Below are positions 1 to 5,810 of a DNA stretch of 6,861 nt, piece by piece (position 1 is the first letter of the stretch; each line of letters begins with the position of its first letter). The notes beneath the pieces were generated by a model. It was not told where the DNA came from, did no database searches, and saw nothing but the letters and a program-made list of their open reading frames with translations. This DNA is from Pseudomonas sp. UBA5782. GTDB taxonomy: Bacteria; Pseudomonadota; Gammaproteobacteria; Pseudomonadales; Pseudomonadaceae. The translations under genes and the position numbers were made by a program. The stretch is from NCBI GenBank assembly GCA_002418465.1, contig DIEE01000239.1:12227-19087 (forward strand), read 5' to 3'.

Positions 1-599
1 GTATCCCACAGCGTCATGACTCGCGTCACCGCAGCGTCCAGCGCGTCCGCCGATAGCCCATCGCGTGCCAGGGTCGACAGGCCCAGTAGAAAACTGTCGA
101 AGGCCATGGCGAGGGCGAGTGCATCAACTTTCGCCGGGAGCTGCGCCGAAGCGATGCCGCGTTCAACACAGGCCAGCAAGGCTTCACGATTCAGCGCCCT
201 GGCGTGCGCCAGTGGCGCTGAGATGACTTTGCTTTCCGCTGAGCACGCGCTCATCGCACCCAATGCCACCAGGCAGCCCTTGGGATGATCAGGCTCGCAT
301 TGCATCTGCGCCGAGCGGCGCAGCGTCCGTTCGATGGCGTCTCGGGGCGGCAGGCTGGTGTCGAACAGGCTTTCGGTGACCTTGCCGTAGGTATTCAGAT
401 AAAGGTCCATGACCTCCTTGAACAGCTGTTCCTTGGAGCCAAAGGCCGCGTAAAAACTGGGCGCGGTAATGCCGCCTCCGATCGTGGCCTTGAGTTGGTT
501 CAGCGATGTGGCGTCGTAGCCGTTCTCCCAGAACAAATGCAGTGCCTGAGTGATAGCCACGTCACGATCAAACGTGCGCGGTCGTCCCATTTGTGCCAT
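1..599 (-). CDS. TetR/AcrR-family transcriptional repressor, C-terminus cut by window edge
   Basis: The minus strand reads an uninterrupted 199 codons from an ATG at 599 to the left edge with no stop, so the gene is 3'-partial. Since TetR proteins are usually about 190-210 residues, few residues are probably missing. The N-terminus is a TetR DNA-binding domain: GRPRTFD at residues 5-11, FWENGYDATS (23-32) and the recognition helix with SFYAAFGSKEQLF (48-60). The rest is the helical ligand-binding and dimerisation domain, including GCLVALGA (108-115). The start is supported by GGGAGG at 608-613 (minus strand), 8 nt upstream. A second ATG at 590 would sit too far from it. The gene is divergent from the MFS transporter at 711, the classic arrangement of a repressor controlling its own gene and an efflux pump. 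That role is inferred; the ligand is unknown. The turn between the two HTH helices carries GGG (41-43) and seems two residues longer than in typical family members. Confidence 0.9.
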   Translation of the reverse strand, partial: MAQMGRPRTFDRDVAITQALHLFWENGYDATSLNQLKATIGGGITAPSFYAAFGSKEQLFKEVMDLYLNTYGKVTESLFDTSLPPRDAIERTLRRSAQMQCEPDHPKGCLVALGAMSACSAESKVISAPLAHARALNREALLACVERGIASAQLPAKVDALALAMAFDSFLLGLSTLARDGLSADALDAAVTRVMTLWD

Positions 600-618
600 A
601 GACGAGCCCTCCCGAGGG

Positions 619-644
619 ACTTAAATACTATTCGATACATAAGT
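619..644. promoter_or_regulatory. Candidate TetR operator, spaced inverted repeat
   Basis: The 26-bp site begins ACTTA and ends TAAGT (perfect 5-bp arms). Two more symmetric TA pairs lie inside, giving 7 of 13 symmetric positions. It sits between the repressor start (599) and the -35 box of the transporter promoter (647), in the leader or promoter of the repressor gene. That position suits autoregulation. Function is inferred from symmetry and location only. Confidence 0.35.
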
Positions 645-646
645 CG

Positions 647-664
647 TTGACCATCATTTGACCA
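647..664. repeat. Direct repeat TTGACCA x2, 11 bp apart
   Basis: TTGACCA occurs at 647-653 and again at 658-664, so the start-to-start distance is 11 bp, about one helical turn. The first copy contains the transporter -35 box. Two same-face half-sites over a -35 element are a plausible protein-binding site, but chance or promoter duplication is also possible. Confidence 0.4.
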
Positions 665-675
665 CTCCCTATATT
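647..675 (+). promoter_or_regulatory. Sigma70 promoter for the MFS transporter
   Basis: TTGACC (647-652) and TATATT (670-675) are separated by exactly 17 bp, matching the sigma70 consensus at 5/6 in each box. Transcription would start near 682, leaving a leader of about 29 nt before the ATG at 711. The ribosome binding site is AGGA at 697-700, 10 nt from the start. The surrounding 600-710 region is strongly AT-rich, as expected of a divergent promoter. A clear promoter for the repressor on the opposite strand was not found; the best candidate boxes match only 4/6 each. Confidence 0.65.
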
Positions 676-710
676 TATACCAATCAATATATAAGTAGGA
701 ATTCTGGCAA

Positions 711-1916
711 ATGACTGGCGATGAACCGCTCCGGAAAACACTGCCTTACGGGGCGTTGCTCGCGCTGGCGATGACCGGATTTATCTGCATCCTGACTGAA
801 ACGCTGCCCGCCGGCCTGCTCCCGCAGATCGTCAACGGGCTGGCTATCTCGCCCGCCATGGCGGGGCAAATGGTCACGGTCTATGCGCTGGGTTCGCTAC
901 TGGCGGCGATTCCACTCACCATCGCCACGCAGGGCTGGCGGCGGCGCACGGTGCTACTGGCCACCATCGTCGGTTTTCTGATCTTTAACTCAGTCACCGC
1001 GCTGTCTTCCAACTATTGGCTCATCCTTGTGGCACGTTTTTTCGCCGGCGTTTCGGCTGGGCTCGCATGGAGTCTGATCGCCGGGTATGCACGACGCATG
1101 GTGGCGCCCGCGTCGCAGGGCCGTGCGCTGGCAGTGGCGATGGTGGGCACGCCAATCGCGTTGTCGCTTGGCGTGCCGATGGGCACATGGTTAGGCGGAT
1201 TGATCGGCTGGCGCATGGCATTCGGGCTGATGTCGGCGTTGACGCTGGTATTGATCGCCTGGGTGCTGATTAAAGTGCCAGACTATCCGGGGCAAACCTC
1301 GGAGCGGCGCCTGCCGCTGCGCCGCGTGCTGGTGACACCCGGAGTACGCTCCGTGCTGGGGGTCGTGGTCACCTGGATGCTGGCGCATAACATTCTCTAC
1401 ACCTACATCGCGCCCTTCGTCTCCCAAGCCGGCCTGACCGGCAATGTGGATGTGGTGCTGCTAGTGTTTGGCGTCGCCGCGCTGGCGGGCATCTGGATAA
1501 CGGGGCGGTTGGTGGACCGCCATCTTCGCACCACGGTATTGGCGAGCCTCGCTACGTTTGCAGCGGTTTCGGCGCTGTTCGGCCTTCTCTCGCCTTCTGC
1601 CCCTGCCATTTACGTCGGCACACTTGTCTGGGGGCTGACCTTTGGCGGCGCGGCCACGCTGCTGCAAACCGCGCTGGCCGATGCGGCAGGCGACGGTGCA
1701 GATGTCGCCCTGCCGATGAATGTGGTGGTCTGGAACAGCGCGATAGCCGGAGGTGGAATGCTCGGCGGCGTGCTGCTTGGGCATTGGGGAGTGGCTGCGT
1801 TTCCCTGGGTATTGCTGGCGTTGCTGTTGGCCAGTTTGACCATCGCGCTACAGGCACGGGCGCATGGGTTTCCCCGTGGTGATCGGCGCACGGGCGGGGT
1901 AGTGGCCGGACATTGA
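711..1916 (+). CDS. MFS efflux transporter, DHA1-type (AraJ/NepI/YdhP-like)
   Basis: This 401-residue inner-membrane protein has a spacing of hydrophobic segments consistent with 12 transmembrane helices and a central cytoplasmic loop near residues 188-210. Family signs: TETLPAGLLP in helix 1 (29-38); a degenerate motif A after helix 2 (GWRRRT, 75-80); motif B in helix 4 (RFFAGVSAG, 109-117); a motif-C-like glycine/proline helix 5 of the antiporter type (around GTPIALSLGVPMG, 146-158); and a second motif A at GRLVDR (265-270). These place it among proton-driven exporters related to sugar, nucleoside and drug efflux proteins. The substrate cannot be told. The start is the ATG at 711, with AGGA 10 nt upstream. 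It is divergent from the TetR gene, so it is probably repressed by it and induced by its ligand. The gene uses more A/T-ending codons than the genes after 2027, hinting at separate origin. Confidence 0.9.
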   Translation: MTGDEPLRKTLPYGALLALAMTGFICILTETLPAGLLPQIVNGLAISPAMAGQMVTVYALGSLLAAIPLTIATQGWRRRTVLLATIVGFLIFNSVTALSSNYWLILVARFFAGVSAGLAWSLIAGYARRMVAPASQGRALAVAMVGTPIALSLGVPMGTWLGGLIGWRMAFGLMSALTLVLIAWVLIKVPDYPGQTSERRLPLRRVLVTPGVRSVLGVVVTWMLAHNILYTYIAPFVSQAGLTGNVDVVLLVFGVAALAGIWITGRLVDRHLRTTVLASLATFAAVSALFGLLSPSAPAIYVGTLVWGLTFGGAATLLQTALADAAGDGADVALPMNVVVWNSAIAGGGMLGGVLLGHWGVAAFPWVLLALLLASLTIALQARAHGFPRGDRRTGGVVAGH

Positions 1917-1924
1917 AGCGCTGC

Positions 1925-1953
1925 TTTTAAAGGGGGACAGATTTATTGTCCTC
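1925..1953. repeat. Hairpin repeat, possible REP/RAYT-associated remnant
   Basis: The spacer between the convergent MFS and AraC genes (1917-2026) holds GGGGACA (1933-1939) and TGTCCTC (1947-1953) around a 7-nt AT-rich loop. This gives a 7-bp stem with one G-T wobble. The core AGGGGGACAGATTTATT resembles GGGGACAGATTTATTT-type repeats that I recall near REP-associated tyrosine transposases in Pseudomonas; that is memory, not a search. Read on the minus strand, the stem is followed by CTTT, so it could also act as a weak terminator for the AraC gene. I see nothing else in the spacer. Confidence 0.4.
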
Positions 1954-2026
1954 ACTCCAAAACGACTGCCTTGCCTCCTCCATCCCCAAAAGATCCATCA
2001 CCGCCCACTATCACTCCCACAGCTCC

Positions 2027-2965
2027 TCAATGCGACGACACATAAACCGCCTCTTCCGCCGCCAGCGGGTAGGAGAAGGTAGCGCGCAGGCGTTCGACTT
2101 CCTGTTGCGGGGGCAGGCCGAAGAGGCGTTTGAATTCGCGGCCGAAGTGCGACGGGCTTTCGTAGCCGACCTGGTAGCTGGCCTGCGCGGCCGATACGCC
2201 TTTCTGCAGCATCAGCAGGCGCGCGCGGTGCAGGCGGGTCGATTTCAGGTACTGGATCGGCGTGGTGGCGGTGACCGACTTGAAGTGCAGGTGGAAGGTT
2301 GCCGCGCTCATCGACGCCTGGGCCGCCAGGCTCTGGATGTCCAGCGGCTCGCGGTAGCGCTGGTGGATGGTCTGCAGGGCCGCTGAGATCCTGCCGAAGT
2401 GTTCGCGGTTGTCGATTGCCGCACGCAGCGCGGGGCCCTGCGCGCCACTGAGGACGCGGTAGTAGATCTCGCGCAGCTGCGCCGCGCCGAGCACGCGGGT
2501 GTCGGTGGCCGAGCCGAGGGTTTTCAGCAGCCGCAGCAGCGCCTCGGCCAGGGGTTCGTCGAGCGGTGAGGAGATCATGCTGGCCGGCGCTTCGGCGGCA
2601 TGCAGCGGCGCATCGCCCAGTTGCAGCAGCAGTTCGGCGGCCACCGTCATGTCCAGCCGCAGGTAGATCGCCAGCAGCGGTTCCTCCTCGCTGGCGGCGG
2701 TCTCCATGTTGAACGGCACCGGCACCGATACCGCCAGGTAGTGCTGGGCGTCGTAGCGGTACTCGCGCCCGCCGAGAAAGCCGCGCTTGCTGCCCTGGCA
2801 GACGATCACGATGCCCGGCTCGTAGAGCACCGGCGTGCGCGCCAGCGGACGGTTGCAGCGCAGGAATCGCACATCGGGCAGCGCCGTGAGGTTGTACCCC
2901 TCACAGGGCGCGAGGGCCTGCATGAGGGCGACCATGGCGGTTCGTCTGGCGGTGGCGTCTGGCAT
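2027..2965 (-). CDS. AraC-family transcriptional regulator (AraC_N + HTH_18)
   Basis: This 312-residue regulator has the usual two parts. Residues about 24-180 match the AraC N-terminal effector domain of the PF06719 type, with the hallmark stretch PVLYEPGIVIVCQGSK (45-60) followed by a cupin-like beta region. The C-terminus holds two helix-turn-helix motifs: DIQSLAAQASMSAATFHLHF (209-228), then the second at about 258-287, including YQVGYESPSHFGREFKRLFG (264-283). The start at 2965 gives a full-length family protein, but the Shine-Dalgarno is weak; an ATG at codon 11 is a possible alternative. The gene is divergent from the SDR starting at 3149, with 183 bp between them, so the SDR is its likely target. 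AraC_N regulators often adjoin a single oxidoreductase gene. The inducer is unknown. Base composition is high-GC like the following genes and unlike module 1. Confidence 0.9.
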   Translation of the reverse strand: MPDATARRTAMVALMQALAPCEGYNLTALPDVRFLRCNRPLARTPVLYEPGIVIVCQGSKRGFLGGREYRYDAQHYLAVSVPVPFNMETAASEEEPLLAIYLRLDMTVAAELLLQLGDAPLHAAEAPASMISSPLDEPLAEALLRLLKTLGSATDTRVLGAAQLREIYYRVLSGAQGPALRAAIDNREHFGRISAALQTIHQRYREPLDIQSLAAQASMSAATFHLHFKSVTATTPIQYLKSTRLHRARLLMLQKGVSAAQASYQVGYESPSHFGREFKRLFGLPPQQEVERLRATFSYPLAAEEAVYVSSH

Positions 2966-3065
2966 CGGGCGGTTCTCGGAGATCGGCGGCGGCAGCAGGC
3001 AGTTTCTTACTCAGCGAGCGGCCGGTCCAGCGATCCGGAGGATTGGGCTATCGACGCAGAGTAAC

Positions 3066-3091
3066 CGGCATACGCCAAAGGGCGCTTGCCG
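3066..3091. promoter_or_regulatory. Imperfect inverted repeat upstream of SDR
   Basis: CGGCATACGCC (3066-3076) and GGCGCTTGCCG (3081-3091) form 11-bp arms with two mismatched pairs around a 4-nt AAAG loop, 57 bp before the SDR start. It lies in the 183-bp divergent spacer (2966-3148), where I could not find a convincing sigma70 promoter on either strand. It could be a regulator site or an mRNA leader hairpin. Confidence 0.3.
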
Positions 3092-3148
3092 CATAGGATT
3101 TCCCTCGACGGTCGCCAGCCCAGGCGTCCCCACAACGAGGCATCCGAC

Positions 3149-3988
3149 ATGCGCGACAGCGACAGCAAACTGTTCTTCATCAGCGGCGTCAGCTCAGGCT
3201 TCGGCCGTGCCTTCGCCGAAGCCGCGCTGGCGGCGGGCCACCGGGTGGTCGGCAGCCTGCGCTCCGAAACCGACCGCCAGGCGTTCGAGCAGAGCGAGCC
3301 GGGGCGCGCGTTCGGCGTGCTGCTGGATGTCACCGACGATGCCGCCATCGATAAGGTGATCGCCGGCGTCGAGCGCGACCACGGCCCCATCGAGGTGCTG
3401 GTGAACAACGCCGGCTACGGCCACGAAGGCATTCTCGAGGAATCGCCGCTGGCCGAGCTGCGCCGCCAGTTCGACGTCAACCTGTTCGGCGCGGTGGCGC
3501 TGATCAAGGCCGTGCTGCCCGGCATGCGCCAGCGCCGCAGCGGGCGAATCATCAACATCACCTCGATGGGCGGCTTCATCACCATGCCCGGCATCGCCTA
3601 CTACTGCGGCAGCAAGTTCGCCCTGGAGGGCGTCTCGGAAACCCTGGCCAGCGAGGTCAGGGACTTCGGCATATTCGTCACCGCCGTCGCGCCCGGCTCG
3701 TTCCGCACCGACTGGGCCGGGCGCTCGATGCAACGCAGCGCGCGCAGCATCGGCGACTACGACGCGCTGTTCGAGCCGATCCGCGCGGCCCGCGAGAGCA
3801 AGAGCGGCCGACAGAACGGCGATCCGCGCAAGGCTGCCCAGGTGCTGCTGCAACTGGTCGCCATGGAGTCGCCGCCCACGCACCTGCTGCTGGGTTCCGA
3901 TGCCGTGGAGCTGGTGCAGAACAAGCTGGCCGCCCTGCAGGACGAGATCGACCGCCACGCTGCGCTGAGCCGCTCGACCGACTATTGA
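3149..3988 (+). CDS. Classical short-chain dehydrogenase/reductase (SDR)
   Basis: This 279-residue cytoplasmic NAD(P)-dependent oxidoreductase has a Rossmann fold. The cofactor loop is SGVSSGFG (12-19), a variant of TGxxxGxG with Ser for Thr. Arg38 after the second strand suggests a preference for NADP(H). D60 for adenine, NNAG (86-89), the structural N111, catalytic S139, and Y152/K156 of the YxxxK motif complete the site, with PG at 182-183. The fold and length fit the 17-beta-HSD-like group of classical SDRs, usually annotated simply as oxidoreductase; the substrate is unknown. I chose the ATG at 3149 because GAGG (3137-3140) lies 8 nt upstream and the first beta strand begins at residue 8. 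The frame is open back to a TTG at 3086, adding 21 residues unlike an SDR. The gene is probably controlled by the divergent AraC protein. It converges on LysR with only 9 bp between stop codons and no visible terminator. Confidence 0.92.
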   Translation: MRDSDSKLFFISGVSSGFGRAFAEAALAAGHRVVGSLRSETDRQAFEQSEPGRAFGVLLDVTDDAAIDKVIAGVERDHGPIEVLVNNAGYGHEGILEESPLAELRRQFDVNLFGAVALIKAVLPGMRQRRSGRIINITSMGGFITMPGIAYYCGSKFALEGVSETLASEVRDFGIFVTAVAPGSFRTDWAGRSMQRSARSIGDYDALFEPIRAARESKSGRQNGDPRKAAQVLLQLVAMESPPTHLLLGSDAVELVQNKLAALQDEIDRHAALSRSTDY

Positions 3989-3997
3989 GCGCGCCGC

Positions 3998-4882
3998 CTA
4001 GGCACTCAGCTCCTGCACCAGGAAATCGAGGAAGGCGCGGGTCTTCAGCGGCACGCGGCGGGCGGTCGGGTAGACCGCGTTGATCGAGATCGCCGGCGCC
4101 TGCCAGTCGCACATCAGCGCCACCAGCCGGCCTTCGGCCAGGGCCTTCTCGACGATGAAGATGGGCAGCAGGGCGATGCCCATGCCGGCCTCGGCGGCCT
4201 GCGCCAGCAGGTCGCCGTTGTTGGCGTGCAGCGGCCCGGTGACATGGACCTTCTGGGTCTCCCGGCCGTTGCTCAGCTGAAGGCTGACGCCGCTCTGCAG
4301 GTAGCCGTAGTTCAGGCACTGGTGGGCGGCCAGATCGCGCGGCACCTGCGGCGTACCTTCGCGCTGCAGGTACTCCGGCGATGCGACCAGCACGCGCGGC
4401 GCCGGCGCCAGGTGGCGGGCCACCATCGAGGAATCCGCCAGGCTGGCGATGCGGATGGTCACGTCGAAGCCGCCCTTGACCGGATCGACCTGCTGGTCGC
4501 TGAACACCAGTTGCAGCTCGACCTTGGGATGCAGCTGGTGGAACTTCGGGATCAGCGGCCCCAGGCGGCACAGGCCGAAGGACATCGGCGCGTTGACCCG
4601 CAGCACCCCGTGGATTTCCGCCAGCCCGCTGCGTGCGCGCTGCTCGGCCTCGTCCAGCGAGGCGAGCACTTCGCGGCAGGCGTCGTAGTACTCGCTGCCG
4701 GCTTCGGTCAGATGCAGGCTGCGCGTGGTGCGCAGCAGCAGCTGCACGCCCAGCGCGTCCTCCAGAGCCTGAATCTGCTTGCTGACTTTCGAGCGCGGCA
4801 CGTCCAGCACCCGCGCCGCCGCGGCGAAGCCATTGGCGTTCACCGTAGCGACGAAAGTGCGCATGCAGTCGATGCGATCCAT
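3998..4882 (-). CDS. LysR-type transcriptional regulator, CrgA-like effector domain
   Basis: This 294-residue protein is of typical LysR length. Residues 1-60 form the winged HTH, with FVATVNANGFAAAARVLDVP (10-29), the recognition helix around SKVSKQIQALE (31-41), and LLRTTRSLHLTEAG (49-62). From about residue 90 a periplasmic-binding-protein-like effector domain begins (GVLRVNAPMSFG, 92-103), as in the CrgA-like LysR group. The start at 4882 aligns with the family N-terminus, and GGGG lies about 6 nt upstream. The frame stays open far upstream, antisense to the hydrolase gene; that extension is not real. The gene is divergent from the two-hydrolase unit at 5033-6764, with a perfect palindrome in the shared promoter. 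It therefore probably controls that unit and itself. The co-inducer is unknown. Confidence 0.92.
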   Translation of the reverse strand: MDRIDCMRTFVATVNANGFAAAARVLDVPRSKVSKQIQALEDALGVQLLLRTTRSLHLTEAGSEYYDACREVLASLDEAEQRARSGLAEIHGVLRVNAPMSFGLCRLGPLIPKFHQLHPKVELQLVFSDQQVDPVKGGFDVTIRIASLADSSMVARHLAPAPRVLVASPEYLQREGTPQVPRDLAAHQCLNYGYLQSGVSLQLSNGRETQKVHVTGPLHANNGDLLAQAAEAGMGIALLPIFIVEKALAEGRLVALMCDWQAPAISINAVYPTARRVPLKTRAFLDFLVQELSA

Positions 4883-4896
4883 CGGCGTCCCCAAAA

Positions 4897-4920
4897 TAGA
4901 ATCAATGAGTCTCGATTCTA
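4897..4920. promoter_or_regulatory. Probable LysR binding site, perfect palindrome
   Basis: TAGAATC (4897-4903) and GATTCTA (4914-4920) are perfect inverted 7-bp arms around a 10-bp centre. The site lies 14 bp upstream of the LysR start. Its centre is about 52 bp before the inferred hydrolase transcription start near 4961. That position and form fit a LysR-family recognition site serving activation of the hydrolases and autorepression. The spacing is not an exact T-N11-A. Confidence 0.6.
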
Positions 4921-4925
4921 GGTAA

Positions 4926-4954
4926 TTGTCCCTCCTTCTGACCAGCCTTAAAGT
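4926..4954 (+). promoter_or_regulatory. Candidate promoter for the hydrolase unit
   Basis: TTGTCC (4926-4931) and TAAAGT (4949-4954) have a 17-bp spacer and match the sigma70 consensus at 4/6 in each box. It is a mediocre promoter of the sort that needs an activator, lying just downstream of the palindrome at 4897-4920. It predicts a leader of about 72 nt before the ATG at 5033. Confidence 0.4.
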
Positions 4955-5032
4955 TACTCCCATGCCGCCCACACAGGCCAACACGCCCGCCGCGGCCGCC
5001 TTGCCACACTCTCCATTCAGAAGGAAACAACC

Positions 5033-5677
5033 ATGTCGAACCGCGAACTGCTGAACCCGACCAACTCCGCCCTGATCCTCATCGACCACCAGCCGCAGAT
5101 GGCTTTCGGCGTGCAGTCGATCGACCGCCAGACGCTGAAGAACAACGCCGTCGGCCTGGCCAAGGCAGCCAAACTGTTCAACGTACCGACCATCCTCACC
5201 TCGGTGGAAACCGAAAGCTTCAGCGGCTACATCTGGCCGGAACTGCTCGGCGTGTTCCCCGATCAGCAGCCCATCGAACGCACCTCGATGAACTCCTGGG
5301 AAGACAAGAAGCTGGTGGAAGCGGTCAAGGCCACCGGGCGCAAGAAACTGATCATCGCCGCGCTCTGGACCGAGGTCTGCCTGACCTTCCCGGCGCTGGA
5401 AGCCCTCGCCGAAGGCTACGAGGTGTACATCGTCACCGACGCTTCCGGCGGCACCACCAAGGAGGCCCACGATATGTCGGTGTTGCGCATGGTCCAGGCC
5501 GGCGCGGTGCCGGTGACCTGGCAGCAGGTGCTGCTCGAATACCAGCGCGACTGGGCCCACAAGGAAACCTACGAGGCCGTGATGGCGCTGGTGCTGGAGC
5601 ACTCCGGTGCCTACGGGATGGGCGTCGACTACGCCTACACCATGGTGCACAAGGCGCCGCAGCGCACCCTCTCCTGA
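5033..5677 (+). CDS. YcaC-like isochorismatase-family hydrolase
   Basis: This 214-residue protein has no signal peptide, so it is expected in the cytoplasm. It matches the cysteine-hydrolase (isochorismatase-like) fold and, by overall pattern, the YcaC branch. LILIDHQPQMAFG (14-26) carries the catalytic Asp18, FNVPTILTSVET (49-60) follows, and LIIAALWTEVCLTFPALEAL (106-125) carries the nucleophilic Cys116 after the usual TEVC turn. The third catalytic position, lysine in most of the superfamily, appears to be Arg83 in IERTSMNSW; as I recall it, E. coli YcaC also has Arg there. The superfamily hydrolyses amide-type or vinyl-ether bonds; the natural substrate of the YcaC branch is not established. 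The start is well supported by AAGGA at 5021-5025, 7 nt upstream. The gene is first in a probable two-gene unit, divergent from LysR, with the exported hydrolase 67 nt downstream. Confidence 0.9.
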   Translation: MSNRELLNPTNSALILIDHQPQMAFGVQSIDRQTLKNNAVGLAKAAKLFNVPTILTSVETESFSGYIWPELLGVFPDQQPIERTSMNSWEDKKLVEAVKATGRKKLIIAALWTEVCLTFPALEALAEGYEVYIVTDASGGTTKEAHDMSVLRMVQAGAVPVTWQQVLLEYQRDWAHKETYEAVMALVLEHSGAYGMGVDYAYTMVHKAPQRTLS

Positions 5678-5686
5678 CTTTTGCGC

Positions 5687-5714
5687 GTGCCGCCGGCAAC
5701 GACTCCGGCGGCAC
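5687..5714. other. Perfect 10-bp hairpin between the two hydrolase genes
   Basis: GTGCCGCCGG (5687-5696) and CCGGCGGCAC (5705-5714) pair perfectly around an 8-nt loop, 9 nt after the first hydrolase stop and 30 nt before the next start. No T-run follows on either strand, so it is not a canonical intrinsic terminator. It may protect the upstream message from 3' decay, partially attenuate the second gene, or be a solitary REP-like unit. Confidence 0.6.
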
Positions 5715-5744
5715 CACCCCTTACCCCATTACGAGATCAAGACC

Positions 5745-5810
5745 ATGAACCGCGTGCAAAAAGTACTGACCACCACCCTCCTAGCCCTGTCCGTCGGCAA
5801 TGCCTTCGCC
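5745..5810 (+). other. Sec signal peptide of the alpha/beta hydrolase
   Basis: It covers residues 1-22: basic Arg3 and Lys6, a hydrophobic core (VLTTTLLALSVG, 7-18), and an AFA box immediately before ADNGAAE. There is no lipobox cysteine at the site, so the product is expected to be soluble rather than a lipoprotein. Confidence 0.75.

Noticed and set aside
16..650. Plus-strand reading frames across the left edge
   Set aside because: They lie antisense to the TetR gene, whose translation gives a complete HTH and regulator domain.
3086..3148. TTG start adding 21 residues to the SDR
   Set aside because: The added residues do not resemble an SDR N-terminus, and the ATG at 3149 has a GAGG at good spacing.
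3194..4571. Minus-strand reading frames of 254 and 297 codons over the SDR and LysR genes
   Set aside because: Their low-complexity Ala/Arg/Pro/Gly composition and full overlap with well-supported genes mark them as frame shadows.
4883..5650. Upstream in-frame extension of the LysR gene to a 550-codon reading frame
   Set aside because: It runs antisense through the YcaC-like gene and the promoter region. The LysR family N-terminus begins exactly at 4882. Long open antisense frames are usual in high-GC DNA.
5687..5714. Intergenic hairpin as a Rho-independent terminator
   Set aside because: There is no T-tract after the stem on either strand, so only a hairpin is claimed.
5607..5744. Earlier start for the alpha/beta hydrolase, overlapping the upstream gene
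   Set aside because: It would bury the signal peptide inside the protein; the 46 added residues are Arg/Pro/His-rich frame noise.
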